63,209 bases of DNA from Paenibacillus eucommiae (GCF_017874215.1 NZ_JAGGLB010000045.1:1-63209), one strand, 5' to 3'; shown: positions 37,201 to 44,749, numbered from the stretch's first letter. Numbers and translations are program-made. Notes: generated by a model from the letters alone, not told the origin.

Positions 37201-37715
37201 CCCTTGGACTCAACCCGCTCAGTCCGTTCATAGCCCAGCTCCGACATCCGGGCAAGCAGATCCTCAAGCCCAATCGTATCACCAAGCTTAACCGTAATTT
37301 GCGAATCCTCGAAAATACTTTTTACGGGCAAGTACCGTCTTACACCCGCATATGGGGCTACAATGATGCCGCGATACCCGCGCGAAAGCTTGGTAAGCAC
37401 GTCAATACGCCGCGCAAGCATTTCCGGACTTGCTGACGCCTCTTCCGTAGCAAGCAGCTCTTGCGAAGGGTATAGCAGCACATCGTCTTCTGACAGGCAT
37501 TCTACCAGATCCTCGGCAATCTTCTGAGCAGCAAACATATTATGGGTCAGGATGCATACGGGACGCTGTAAATCCTGAAATAACGAAGCAATCATTACTT
37601 GTCTCGAAGAACCTGTAAGGCCTGCTATGAGCTGCTCTTTCATCTCGGACCGTATGCCGGATACTATCGTTTGGAAGTCTGTATCCGCTGAAAAAGCTTG
37701 AATTAAAGCTTGCAA
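34194..37715 (-). CDS. mfd: transcription-repair coupling factor
   Basis: Removes RNA polymerase stalled at lesions and recruits UvrA. The 1173-residue protein has UvrB-like domains (about 1-350), a CarD-like polymerase-interaction domain (about 490-560, GDYVVHVNHGIGKYVGI), superfamily 2 translocase motifs including Walker A CGDVGYGKTEVA, DEEQRFGV and TATPIPRT, and the C-terminal TRCF domain (about 1010-1120). Full family length. Placed between fin and the PrsA-like gene. Confidence 0.97.
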   Translation of the reverse strand: MQALIQAFSADTDFQTIVSGIRSEMKEQLIAGLTGSSRQVMIASLFQDLQRPVCILTHNMFAAQKIAEDLVECLSEDDVLLYPSQELLATEEASASPEMLARRIDVLTKLSRGYRGIIVAPYAGVRRYLPVKSIFEDSQITVKLGDTIGLEDLLARMSELGYERTERVESKGEMSVRGGIIDFFPLTFASPVRIELYDVEVDSIRTFDVSDQRSIDKLETITITPCREIPVDRKRLQSAAQHAYELLQAQLEKMSDRQAKDKLLEVVAHDVELLREGQSFPGLYKYISLLYPERHTLFDYLPQDTVLIVDEPARLLETAKQLERDEAEWMTHALQEGKSLPAFVLSKTYETLLHRRPFPTLYLSLFLRQVSGIQPQNIVNFVCRVMQSFHGQMNLLKSEMERWKKNGSNVILLANGEERRERVKRVLHDYQIEEPVIVDGNLQTGFELPSIHLVVITEGEIFTQKQRKVRKVEKKLENAERIKSYQELKVGDYVVHVNHGIGKYVGIGTLEVSGIHKDYLHIVYAGGDKLSVPIDQIELIQKYVGSEEKEPKVYKLGGAEWARVKGKVRTSVKDIADELIKLYAERQATTGYGFSQDSAYQNEFEGMFPYDETPDQLRAIEEIKVDMEKPRPMDRLLCGDVGYGKTEVAIRAAFKSAIDGKQVAVLVPTTILAQQHYETFRERFSGYPFNIQVLSRFRSKKEQNEVMKGVKKGVVDVVIGTHRLLSQDVQFKDLGLLIVDEEQRFGVSHKEKLKRFKTNVDVLTLTATPIPRTLHMSMLGVRDLSVIETPPENRFPVQTYVIEHGFTLVREAIERELAREGQIYYLYNRVQGINQMADQISALVPEARVAVAHGQMSEQELEKTILDFLDGEYDVLVSTSIIETGVDIPNVNTLIVHDADRMGLSQLYQLRGRVGRSNRVAYAYFTYQRDKVLTEVAEKRLQAIKEFTELGSGFKIAMRDLAIRGAGNLLGAEQHGFIASVGFDLYSQMLAEEIAQRKLEMSGEEKAPEREWNTQIDIHLDAYLPSDYIYDSMQKIEIYKKVAAIRTLEEAADLHEELVDRFGDLPQAVDNLLAVARLKSYGSEYRIETISQKGDDFQIKMHADQNDKLDGQKLFTLSNRFEGRVKLVAGANINILVRCKGLQPEASIDLVERFLVQYKEALKTKGELQDVAK

Positions 37716-37732
37716 ACAACTACACTCCTCTC

Positions 37733-37764
37733 ACGAAAAGAAGCCTCGGCAATCCTGCCTAGGC
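37733..37764 (-). terminator. terminator or attenuator between fin and mfd
   Basis: Minus strand GCCTaGGCA-GGAT-TGCCgAGGC followed by TTCTTTTC. The stem has one mismatch and the tail is only T-rich, so readthrough into mfd is likely. Confidence 0.5.
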
Positions 37765-37805
37765 ATAAGCAATGAAGGTGAAAAAATAAATCCGACTCAG
37801 GTGTG

Positions 37806-38036
37806 TTACTGAAGAGGGCTGGCTATTAAAGATAGCTCAGGGTTTGCTTCTAAAGCTTCTCTGCAATAATCACATACAACCTTAACGGTTACATCTCCAT
37901 CCATGTTATACGATATTATATCTCTCCGTTCATCAGGGGTCAAGAAATGGAAGCCCAACTGCTGCTCGGTAACCGTTCCCGTGCTGATTTCCCCAATAAA
38001 TGTATGACAGTGACGACAAATATACTTAGCTGACAT
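37806..38036 (-). CDS. fin: anti-sigma-F factor Fin
   Basis: Small zinc-ribbon protein that inhibits sigma-F and favours the switch to sigma-G in the forespore. The 76-residue protein has CRHC (7-10) and CDYC (55-58), with GFHFLTPDERRDII between. GGAGG precedes the ATG. Located between pth and mfd, as in B. subtilis (yabK). Confidence 0.93.
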   Translation of the reverse strand: MSAKYICRHCHTFIGEISTGTVTEQQLGFHFLTPDERRDIISYNMDGDVTVKVVCDYCREALEANPELSLIASPLQ

Positions 38037-38073
38037 CTATGTGTATGCCTCCTTTGGCTGCCCTATTACACTC

Positions 38074-38103
38074 TAGTATGACCAATTCCAAATGGAATTA
38101 GCC
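38074..38103 (-). promoter_or_regulatory. fin promoter, sigma-F type -10
   Basis: Minus strand GGTCATACTA (38074-38083) fits the sigma-F -10 GGNNANAHTR fully; 15 nt upstream is GGCTA (38099-38103), a poor -35 against GYATA. The spacer holds the dyad AATTCC-NNNN-GGAATT. fin is sigma-F dependent in B. subtilis. Confidence 0.45.
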
Positions 38104-38136
38104 AATTCAAGGGTAATATTTGAGCCTTTTTAGAAG

Positions 38137-38697
38137 CTACGCATTAAATTTAGCCATCGTCTTCTCAAAGGATTCCTTCAAGCTGAACTCCATGGCATCA
38201 CAAGTATGCTCAATCGTCTTTTCCAGCTCTGCTGACTCACCCTTGGCAAAATTGGAAAGCACATAATCCACGATAGGATAGCCAGGTGCCGGCCTGGAAA
38301 TTCCGATCCGAATCCGATTAAAAGCTTGTGTTCCCGTGTGCTGTATGATCGACTTGATGCCGTTATGGCCTCCCGCACTGCCTTGGTAACGAAGCCGGAT
38401 TTGCCCGAATGGAGTGTCCATGTCATCGTAAAGAAAAATTAAATCCGCTAAGTCAGCCTTGTAAAAATCCATAAAAGCCCGGACCGCTTCGCCGGATAAA
38501 TTCATATAAGTCATAGGCTTTAATATAAAAACCTTGACTCCATTTACATTTCCTTCTCCAAGAAGCGCCTTGCCTTTATTTTGGAAGGAACGAATGTTAC
38601 ATTTCTCAGCAAAGCGATCCACAGCCATAAAGCCTACATTGTGACGGTTATGTTCATATTGTTTTCCAGGATTCCCCAAACCAACAAAGCATTTCAA
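38137..38697 (-). CDS. pth: peptidyl-tRNA hydrolase
   Basis: Recycles tRNA from peptidyl-tRNA (spoVC in B. subtilis). The 186-residue protein has CFVGLGNPGKQYEHNRHNVGF with the catalytic His20, KPMTYMNLSG, DDMDTPFGQIRLR and GSAGGHNGIKS. The start is TTG, preceded by AGGAGG at the right distance; no in-frame ATG fits the N terminus. A perfect 12-bp palindrome TTACTATAGTAA lies in its leader at 38735-38746. Confidence 0.95.
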   Translation of the reverse strand: MKCFVGLGNPGKQYEHNRHNVGFMAVDRFAEKCNIRSFQNKGKALLGEGNVNGVKVFILKPMTYMNLSGEAVRAFMDFYKADLADLIFLYDDMDTPFGQIRLRYQGSAGGHNGIKSIIQHTGTQAFNRIRIGISRPAPGYPIVDYVLSNFAKGESAELEKTIEHTCDAMEFSLKESFEKTMAKFNA

Positions 38698-38822
38698 GAT
38701 AAAAGATCCTCCTATAAAAAGTGATTACTTTTTGTTACTATAGTAATGTGACAAAGCAAGCTCAGCTTTCCGCCCTACTTTGTAGTATATTATAAATTTT
38801 GAACCGCAGGTGAGAAACATCT

Positions 38823-39023
38823 ATGTATGATAACGGTCAAGAATTGATCACTGACTTGCATTTTCAAGCTCACATGGATGCCGATATCCCCGTCCAAGTA
38901 TACTATCAAAATAAACACAAGGATATAGGATATGTGGAATATTTTACTCCAAGTTATATTAAAATCAACAACACCTATTATAATCGCTATTTGTATACCT
39001 TTGTTTCCCGTCCTGGCTATTAA
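38823..39023 (+). CDS. small conserved-looking protein of unknown function
   Basis: A 66-residue open frame opposite in direction to its neighbours, between pth and rplY. The product (MYDNGQELITDLHFQAHMDA, then VQVYYQN, GYVEYFTPSYIKINN, FVSRPGY) alternates hydrophobic and polar residues like a small beta-barrel and is more protein-like than random translation. AGGTGAG lies about 10 nt before the ATG, and an AT-rich TATTATAAAT lies upstream. I do not recognise the family. The opposite strand has a 90-codon frame that looks less protein-like. Confidence 0.6.
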   Translation: MYDNGQELITDLHFQAHMDADIPVQVYYQNKHKDIGYVEYFTPSYIKINNTYYNRYLYTFVSRPGY

Positions 39024-39103
39024 TGCTGCAGCAGGGTATGCTGGCAGGAAGTAAGACAGCACAGCCGCCCTTAGAAGGACGGCTCGTGTGTGTATCGGTT
39101 ATA

Positions 39104-39718
39104 CTAAACGGTTTCCGCAGGAGCTTCCGCTGCTTCTGGACTATCCTCAGTCGGTTCATCCGGGGCGGTCTCCTTCTGTGGAGTTAGGATGGTAACCAAC
39201 AGTTCTCCGGGGTCGGTCTTGATTTCAACATCCGATGGCAGCGTAAGATCACTTACCAACAAATGATCACCCATTTTCAAATCCGAAACATCCACCTTGA
39301 TGGAAGCTGGAATCTGGTCAGGAAGACACCTGATTTCCAGCTCATGCTGCTGAATCTGCAGAATTCCCCCTTCGCTCACACCCACAGCTTCACCGATAAA
39401 TTCTATTTGCACAAATGATTTAACTGGCTCATCCATGTTGATTTGATGAAAATCAATATGGAGCAGCTCACGATTCACTTTGCCCCTCTGTATTTCATGA
39501 ATCATCACAGGGTGCTTCACTCCGTCTGTCAGCTCCATCTCAATAATCGCGTTAGGATTGCTGCGAAGCAGCGCCTGCAGCTCCTTCTGATCGATCGCGA
39601 TAACCGTACTGCCTACCTTTTTGCCATTTACGACTGCAGGCACTTTACCGTTTGCGCGCAGCTGCTTAATCGTCGACGCTGTATTCTCCTTGCGGATTTC
39701 CGCCTTCAATGTCAACAT
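39104..39718 (-). CDS. rplY: 50S ribosomal protein bL25, Ctc type
   Basis: Binds 5S rRNA; the long form (Ctc) is a general stress protein in B. subtilis. The 204-residue protein has the L25 domain (about 1-92: LKAEIRKENTASTIKQLRAN, GKVPAVVNGKK) and the C-terminal beta domain, ending in an acidic Glu/Ala/Pro tail. ATG 39718 is chosen for its AGGAGG 10 nt upstream; the open frame extends 27 codons further without support. In B. subtilis prs lies between glmU and this gene; here it does not. Confidence 0.94.
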   Translation of the reverse strand: MLTLKAEIRKENTASTIKQLRANGKVPAVVNGKKVGSTVIAIDQKELQALLRSNPNAIIEMELTDGVKHPVMIHEIQRGKVNRELLHIDFHQINMDEPVKSFVQIEFIGEAVGVSEGGILQIQQHELEIRCLPDQIPASIKVDVSDLKMGDHLLVSDLTLPSDVEIKTDPGELLVTILTPQKETAPDEPTEDSPEAAEAPAETV

Positions 39719-39838
39719 GAAAAAAGAACCTCCTTCTATGGTTAGACCGCTTATAAATCTGGACGCTTTTATGCCAGTCTTATTAGCCAGTATTTCCAAT
39801 ATGTAGAGGTTCCATCCTGATTTTCTGCTGATGCTGTA

Positions 39839-41236
39839 TTACTCTGCTTTGCCGCTTTTGCGTAATTTCATACGGGCTTTGATTTTGTCGGCATAACCTG
39901 GTTTATTCACTTGGCGTTCTCTGGCAATAGCCATATCCCCTGCTTCCACAGCATCGGTAATGGTTGAGCCGGCAACAACGTAAGCTCCTTCACCAATCTT
40001 TACTGGTGCTATTAAATTCACATTGCTGCCTATAAAAGCATGATCCCCAATTTCCGTCAAGCTTTTGTTAAATCCATCATAGTTTACCGTGATAGCTCCA
40101 CAGCCGATATTCACATGCTTGCCAACAACCGCATCACCAATATAGCTAAGATGGGACACCTTCGCCCCTTCATCCAGTGAAGCGTTCTTGATTTCAACAA
40201 AGTCGCCGATCTTAACATTTTTACCTAGACGTGCTCCTGGTCGTAAATAGGCAAACGGTCCAATTGAAGTGCAGCTGTCAACAACAGCCTCTTGAAGAAC
40301 GGATTGCTTAATCGTGACTTCGTCTTTTATAACAGAATCTATAATTTCCGTATGCGGCCCTATCGTGCAGCCTTCCCCTATCCTGGTGCTGCCGCGAAGC
40401 AGTGTGCCTGGCAATAGAACAGTGTCCGCGCCAATTTGCACATCACATTCAATATACGTGTTGTCCGGATCGATAAAGGTAACTCCATTCAGCATATGCT
40501 GCCGGTTAATCCTTTTCTTCAGCAGCACCTCAGCCTCAGCAAGAGCCACACGATCATTCACTCCTATAGATTCGGAGCTATCCTCCATACAATGAGCCTG
40601 CACCACTGCGCCTTGTCTGACCAGGATTCCAATAACGTCCGTAAGGTAGTATTCCTGCTGGGTATTATTGTTGGTAACCTGTGATAATGCTTCAAACAGC
40701 TTTTTATTATGAAAACAATAAGTGCCTGTATTAATTTCTTTAACCAAAGCTTCTTCTGGCGTGCAATCCTTATGCTCAACAATTCCTGAGACCTGTCCTT
40801 CTGCTTCGCGTATGATTCGTCCATAACCTGCTGGCTGTTCCATATGTGCCGTCAGAATCGTCGCTGCTGCGCCTGTTGCTTCATGAAGGTTCATCATATC
40901 AAGCAGAGTCTGCTCTCTAATCAACGGAGTATCGCCGCAAATTACAATAGTGATCCCGTCTTCATCGCCAAAAGCTTCCTTAGCCTGCAATACGGCATGC
41001 CCGGTGCCTAATTGCTGTTCTTGGAGCGCATATTCAACCCTGTCGCCCAGATGACCCTTTACAGCTTCGGCTCCAAAGCCGACAATGACCAGCGTTCTTG
41101 CTGCGTTTATTTGTTCAAGTGTGTTTACAACATGTTCTACCATAGGTTTGCCACCAATAGGGTGCAACACCTTATACAGCTTTGATTTCATGCGTTTACC
41201 CTGACCGGCAGCCAGTACAATTGCCATTACAGTCAA
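39839..41236 (-). CDS. glmU: bifunctional GlcNAc-1-P uridyltransferase / GlcN-1-P acetyltransferase
   Basis: Makes UDP-GlcNAc for peptidoglycan. The 465-residue protein has the N-terminal pyrophosphorylase signature LAAGQGKRMKSKLYKVLHP, GDTPLI and EINTGTYCF, and a C-terminal left-handed beta-helix of hexapeptide repeats (about 250-445) with the acetyltransferase site (RPGARLGKNVKIGDFVEIK, GCGAITVNYDG). The start is TTG 10 nt after AAGGAG; ATG three codons on is a weaker alternative. Confidence 0.96.
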   Translation of the reverse strand: MTVMAIVLAAGQGKRMKSKLYKVLHPIGGKPMVEHVVNTLEQINAARTLVIVGFGAEAVKGHLGDRVEYALQEQQLGTGHAVLQAKEAFGDEDGITIVICGDTPLIREQTLLDMMNLHEATGAAATILTAHMEQPAGYGRIIREAEGQVSGIVEHKDCTPEEALVKEINTGTYCFHNKKLFEALSQVTNNNTQQEYYLTDVIGILVRQGAVVQAHCMEDSSESIGVNDRVALAEAEVLLKKRINRQHMLNGVTFIDPDNTYIECDVQIGADTVLLPGTLLRGSTRIGEGCTIGPHTEIIDSVIKDEVTIKQSVLQEAVVDSCTSIGPFAYLRPGARLGKNVKIGDFVEIKNASLDEGAKVSHLSYIGDAVVGKHVNIGCGAITVNYDGFNKSLTEIGDHAFIGSNVNLIAPVKIGEGAYVVAGSTITDAVEAGDMAIARERQVNKPGYADKIKARMKLRKSGKAE

Positions 41237-41304
41237 CGAAAAGCAACTCCTTTACTTATGTAGTTCAAGTCCTTACATTCTTCACCCAATATAGCCTAAT
41301 TTTC

Positions 41305-41346
41305 ATAAAAAGAAAAGAGAACCTCTGCTGTTGCTCTGAGGTTCTC
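41305..41346 (-). terminator. terminator after spoVG
   Basis: Minus strand GAGAACCTC - 12 nt - GAGGTTCTC followed by TTTTCTTTTT. It separates the sigma-H spoVG transcript from glmU. Confidence 0.85.
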
Positions 41347-41361
41347 CCATTTTTTTCGTTA

Positions 41362-41646
41362 TTAAGCACCTTCTTCGATGACCTCTTCCTCAACAGCAGC
41401 ACGATCATATTCAGCCAATACAGCAGCTTGAATTTTCTCACGGGTTGTGGAAGAAATCGGATGTGCGATGTCACGAAACTCGCCATCTGGGGTTCGCTTA
41501 CTAGGCATAGCCACGAACATTCCATTGTTTCCGTCTATGACACGAATGTCGTGAACGACGAATTCATTATCAATGGTAATGGAAGCAATCGCCTTCATTC
41601 TCCCCTCGGAGTTGACCCGGCGGAGTCTAACATCTGTAATTTGCAC
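41362..41646 (-). CDS. spoVG: regulator SpoVG
   Basis: Small nucleic-acid-binding regulator affecting septation and many genes. The 94-residue protein starts MQITDVRLRRVNSEGRMKAI and has DGNNGMFVAMPSKRTPDGEFRD; both are hallmarks of the family. AGGTGGTG precedes the ATG. Controlled by a textbook sigma-H promoter; the AT-rich block just upstream of it (41716-41770) resembles the AbrB-bound region of B. subtilis spoVG. Confidence 0.97.
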   Translation of the reverse strand: MQITDVRLRRVNSEGRMKAIASITIDNEFVVHDIRVIDGNNGMFVAMPSKRTPDGEFRDIAHPISSTTREKIQAAVLAEYDRAAVEEEVIEEGA

Positions 41647-41686
41647 TTGTGTTCACCACCTTTTTGCGTCGGTAAGACTAGGTGTA

Positions 41687-41715
41687 TAATTCCACATTTT
41701 AGTGTAAATTCCTGC
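41687..41715 (-). promoter_or_regulatory. spoVG promoter, sigma-H consensus
   Basis: Minus strand GCAGGAATT (41707-41715), 11-nt spacer, GTGGAATTA (41687-41695): a full match to RNAGGAWWW-N11-RNNGAATWW. The B. subtilis spoVG promoter has nearly the same sequence. The run of A/T upstream could be an AbrB target. Confidence 0.88.
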
Positions 41716-41760
41716 TGCTTTTTTAATAAATTTCAAATTTTTTCTTATATTTTTTTATAT

Positions 41761-42147
41761 TTAATTTTTTTCGACAGGAATAGCGGCGATCACTTCTATT
41801 TCGACAAAAACATCCTTTGGCAAGCGTGCAACCTCAACGGTAGAACGCGCTGGCTTATGATCTCCGAAGTACGAAGCGTACACTTCATTGAGCTCTGCGA
41901 ATTGATTCATATCCTTGATGAACACCGTCGACTTCACTACATCATCAAAATTAGCTCCTGCAGCCGCCAATACCGCCTTCAAATTAGCAAACACTTGATG
42001 AGCTTGTTCCCTTATGCCACCCTCTACAACTTGTCCATCAAGCCCTAACGGTATTTGTCCAGACGTAAACAGCAGATTCCCTAACTGAATCGCTTGTGAA
42101 TAAGGTCCTATAGCCGCCGGTGCCCCGCTTGTTGAGATCAATTCCAT
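41761..42147 (-). CDS. ridA: RidA family 2-iminobutanoate/2-iminopropanoate deaminase
   Basis: Hydrolyses reactive enamine/imine intermediates from PLP enzymes. The 128-residue protein has APAAIGPYSQAI, LLFTSGQIPL, VFANLKAVLAAAG and the signature ARSTVEVARLPKDVFVEIEV with the catalytic arginine. B. subtilis yabJ lies in the same place, downstream of purR, and was first linked to purine repression. AAGAGGAG precedes the ATG. Confidence 0.95.
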   Translation of the reverse strand: MELISTSGAPAAIGPYSQAIQLGNLLFTSGQIPLGLDGQVVEGGIREQAHQVFANLKAVLAAAGANFDDVVKSTVFIKDMNQFAELNEVYASYFGDHKPARSTVEVARLPKDVFVEIEVIAAIPVEKN

Positions 42148-42165
42148 CGTTATTTCTCCTCTTCT

Positions 42166-42984
42166 TTAATGAAAGTAATTTCCTAGATCCACACTAATTT
42201 TTCTCGTTTTGGAATCCACACCATTGAGCTTAGCCAAAGAAACGTAATCCTCGACCAAATGCTCCTCAACCTCACTTGATTCCATAAATACTCCCACGCC
42301 CTGAACGGTTCCCTTAAATTCTTTCAATAAATCCATCATACCGTGGATCGTTCCGCCTACATGCATGAAATCATCAATAATCAGCACCTTAGCTTCTTCC
42401 TTGAGCGCTCTCCGGGCAAGTGACATTGTCTTAATACGCTTATCCGAACCGGAAACGTAATTAATGCTAACCGCCGACCCTTCCGTCACCTGGCTGTCCC
42501 TGCGGACAATAACAACAGGAATGTTCATAAAAGAGGCTGTAGCATACGCCAGCGGAATGCCTTTGGTCTCAACAGTCATAATGACATCGATATCCCGATT
42601 GGCAAAAGCAGAAGCGAAGGTTTTCCCGATCTCATTTAAATAATGGGGCTGCCCCATGATATCCGACATGTACAGATAACCACCAGGTAGAATGCGCTCC
42701 GGCTCCTGCAGCTTCTGACACAGATTCTGTATGAAAGATAAAGAAGCTTCCTTAGGCATCTTGGGCGTAAACTTCACTCCACCGGCTGCACCTGCCAGCG
42801 TATGCAGGTCTCCCAGGCCCTCTTCCTCGAATACTTCCTTAATAATGACCAAGTCTTCGCTGATAGAGGATTTAGCAGAGCTGTAACGCTCGGCAAAAGT
42901 CGTTAAAGGAATTAGTGTATGCGGACGAAACAACAAATACTGCGTCATTTCCACCAGTCTGGCGCTCCTTTTCAACTTTTTCAT
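42166..42984 (-). CDS. purR: purine operon repressor PurR
   Basis: PRPP-sensing repressor of purine genes. The 272-residue protein has an N-terminal winged helix (RSARLVEMTQYLLFRPHTLI) and a C-terminal phosphoribosyltransferase-like domain with VLIIDDFMHVGGTI, the PRPP-binding loop. ATG 42984 follows GGGGAGGTGA; the longer open frame has no ribosome site. It precedes ridA, as in B. subtilis. No clear PurBox pair was found before it. Confidence 0.95.
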   Translation of the reverse strand: MKKLKRSARLVEMTQYLLFRPHTLIPLTTFAERYSSAKSSISEDLVIIKEVFEEEGLGDLHTLAGAAGGVKFTPKMPKEASLSFIQNLCQKLQEPERILPGGYLYMSDIMGQPHYLNEIGKTFASAFANRDIDVIMTVETKGIPLAYATASFMNIPVVIVRRDSQVTEGSAVSINYVSGSDKRIKTMSLARRALKEEAKVLIIDDFMHVGGTIHGMMDLLKEFKGTVQGVGVFMESSEVEEHLVEDYVSLAKLNGVDSKTRKISVDLGNYFH

Positions 42985-43020
42985 CAGCTCACCTCCCCAA
43001 AACACGAATAATATACTGAA

Positions 43021-43050
43021 AATATATCATTGTTATACGTATTTATTCAA
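43021..43050 (-). promoter_or_regulatory. purR promoter (sigma-A)
   Basis: Minus strand TTGAAT (43045-43050), 18-nt spacer, TATATT (43021-43026), upstream of the purR ribosome site and downstream of the ispE terminator. Confidence 0.45.
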
Positions 43051-43107
43051 GTATCACTTGAAATCCAAGTTTCTTCTGCCACTATATTCTGCCATTATAA
43101 ATAGACA

Positions 43108-43140
43108 TAAAAAAAGGATGCAACCTTAGGTTAACATCCT
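43108..43140 (-). terminator. terminator overlapping the end of ispE
   Basis: Minus strand AGGATGTTAACC...AGGTTGCATCCT followed by seven T. The 5' arm includes the last codons and the stop codon of ispE. Confidence 0.8.
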
Positions 43141-43980
43141 AACCGCATATACGTCTTTGCAAAACCCGCGCAAGCCGTTATAAATCCGGGGAACCTTGGC
43201 TTCCTTGGAGACCAAACCAAAAACTGTAGGGCCGCTGCCTGACATCAGCACACCGTCTGCTCCAAGCCTTTGCATGCATTCCTTCAGATGACGCACCTCC
43301 GGATACGAATGAAGCGTTACATCCTCGAGTACGTTTCCTAGTCCTTCACAGAGCTTATCGAAGCTTCTGTTCTGGATTGCAGCCAGAATATTAGGTGTAG
43401 ACGGTTGTCTCTTTATCTTCTTTGCATTAAACTTCCCATAAATCTCTGCGGTTGACACGTTGATTGGCGGCTTAGCCAGAATAACCCAGCACTGCGGGGG
43501 AGATGCTATAGGCTCAAGCTTCTCACCACGGCCTCTAGCCACGGCTGTCCCTCCGCTGATGCAGAATGGAACGTCAGAGCCAAGCTCCGCTCCCAGCGTC
43601 TGCAATTCCTTTTCAGGGATTCCAAGCTTCCAAAGCCGATTCAGCCCTCTTAGAGCTGCTGCAGCATCGCTGCTTCCGCCCGCTAACCCTGCAGCCACCG
43701 GAATCTTCTTGTTCAAATGAATGTATACGCCCTGCTTGACCTCGTATCTGTCTTTAATCAATCTAGCCGCTTGAAAAGCCAAGTTCTTCTCATCGAGCGG
43801 GATATATCCGGCCTGACTTGAAATGATGATGGTATCCCGGGGAAGCTCCTGCATTTCAATGCGGTCTGCCAGATCCACCATGGTCATAACCATCTCTACT
43901 TCATGGTAGCCATCTTCTCTTTTATATAAAACATCTAGGGATAGATTGATTTTTGCTGGTGCTTTCTCAAAAATCTTCAT
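43126..43980 (-). CDS. ispE: 4-diphosphocytidyl-2-C-methyl-D-erythritol kinase
   Basis: ATP-dependent kinase of the MEP isoprenoid pathway. The 284-residue GHMP kinase has APAKINLSLDVL, the ATP loop PVAAGLAGGSSDAAAALRG and SGSGPTVFGL. GAAGGTGGAG precedes the ATG, and the minus strand has an extended -10 TGTTATAAT (44015-44023) upstream. Located after sspF, as in B. subtilis. Confidence 0.96.
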   Translation of the reverse strand: MKIFEKAPAKINLSLDVLYKREDGYHEVEMVMTMVDLADRIEMQELPRDTIIISSQAGYIPLDEKNLAFQAARLIKDRYEVKQGVYIHLNKKIPVAAGLAGGSSDAAAALRGLNRLWKLGIPEKELQTLGAELGSDVPFCISGGTAVARGRGEKLEPIASPPQCWVILAKPPINVSTAEIYGKFNAKKIKRQPSTPNILAAIQNRSFDKLCEGLGNVLEDVTLHSYPEVRHLKECMQRLGADGVLMSGSGPTVFGLVSKEAKVPRIYNGLRGFCKDVYAVRMLT

Positions 43981-44108
43981 GCTCCACCTTCTTTTGCTCG
44001 TTTGCCGTCAGCATATTATAACAAAAGAGCAAGAGAAAAGCTAAGAACAAGTGGAGAAATCGATCAAATCCATGACTATGTCGAACTTCATTTCAGAATC
44101 TTGTGCCG

Positions 44109-44306
44109 CTAAGGCTGTCTGAAGTTAGAATTCTGTTTAGCCAGATGCTCCTGGGCAATTTGAACGGCCCGCTTCACCATGTTGCCAGCATCTTTGGTTC
44201 GTATGCCTTCCCAGCCGTCCCTCTGAACAACATCATAAAATCCAAGATCCTTGGCCAACTCGGATTTGAAGTTCTCCGACATTAAGCCTCTCCTTCTTCT
44301 TCCCAT
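44109..44306 (-). CDS. sspF: small acid-soluble spore protein SspF type
   Basis: DNA-binding spore protein of the alpha/beta-SASP superfamily. The 65-residue product reads MGRRRRGLMSENFKSELAKD, then LGFYDVV and DAGNMVKRAVQIA, closely like B. subtilis SspF. GGGAGG precedes the ATG. A sigma-G promoter lies upstream. Located between veg and ispE as in B. subtilis. Confidence 0.95.
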   Translation of the reverse strand: MGRRRRGLMSENFKSELAKDLGFYDVVQRDGWEGIRTKDAGNMVKRAVQIAQEHLAKQNSNFRQP

Positions 44307-44335
44307 AGGTAAGCCTCCCTTTGTTTGATTCGGCT

Positions 44336-44366
44336 TATTATGCTACATAATCTCAACATCCATACA
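44336..44366 (-). promoter_or_regulatory. sspF promoter, sigma-G consensus
   Basis: Minus strand TGTATG (44361-44366), 18-nt spacer, CATAATA (44336-44342): an exact match to TGHATR-N18-CATWHTA. Its -35 directly abuts the T-run of the veg terminator. Confidence 0.82.
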
Positions 44367-44393
44367 AAACAAAAAGCAGACCCTGAGGTCTGC
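44367..44393 (-). terminator. terminator after veg
   Basis: Minus strand GCAGACC-TCA-GGGTCTGC followed by TTTTTGTTTT. It sits between veg and the sspF promoter. Confidence 0.85.
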
Positions 44394-44417
44394 CGGTATT
44401 TCCAACGTGAATATCCG

Positions 44418-44693
44418 TTAATGTTGAATATAAGTGATCTGAACTTGTCCGTCATCATTACAGACGGTCACTTCTACAGATTGCGTAAGTATATCGGAGT
44501 AGCTGTAAGACACTCTCTTAAATGCATGTTGTTCCTCATCAAGCTTCACAATAAAAACAGAAGGGTAGGTTTCTTCTAAAACACCGGAGCGTTCGATGGT
44601 CTTCCTGCGGCCACCATTTGCTCTTAACATGATCTTCTGCCCAACATGGGGCTCCAAACTGCGTTTGATCTCCAATAGCGCATTTTTTGCCAT
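44418..44693 (-). CDS. veg: Veg protein
   Basis: Abundant small protein; in B. subtilis it stimulates biofilm matrix genes by a mechanism tied to SinR. The 91-residue product has LEIKRSLEPHVGQKIMLRAN, then GGRRKTIERSGVLEETYPSVF and FKRVSYSYSDILTQSVEV. ATG 44693 follows AGGTGG by 9 nt. Two perfect promoters lie upstream. Confidence 0.94.
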   Translation of the reverse strand: MAKNALLEIKRSLEPHVGQKIMLRANGGRRKTIERSGVLEETYPSVFIVKLDEEQHAFKRVSYSYSDILTQSVEVTVCNDDGQVQITYIQH

Positions 44694-44720
44694 TGTCAAC
44701 TACCACCTCTTTCCTTATTG

Positions 44721-44749
44721 ATTATAACCTAGAAACACATTATTGTCAA
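44721..44749 (-). promoter_or_regulatory. veg promoter P2 (perfect sigma-A consensus)
   Basis: Minus strand TTGACA (44744-44749), 17-nt spacer, TATAAT (44721-44726). It lies about 28 bp upstream of the start codon, so its transcript has a very short leader. Confidence 0.9.

Noticed and set aside
38790..39062. Minus-strand 90-codon frame between rplY and pth
   Set aside because: Hydrophobic but with no ribosome site; the opposite frame at 38823-39023 looks more like a protein.
39050..39095. Hairpin AGCCG...CGGCT after the small gene as a terminator
   Set aside because: It has a mismatch and no T-run on either strand, so termination cannot be supported.
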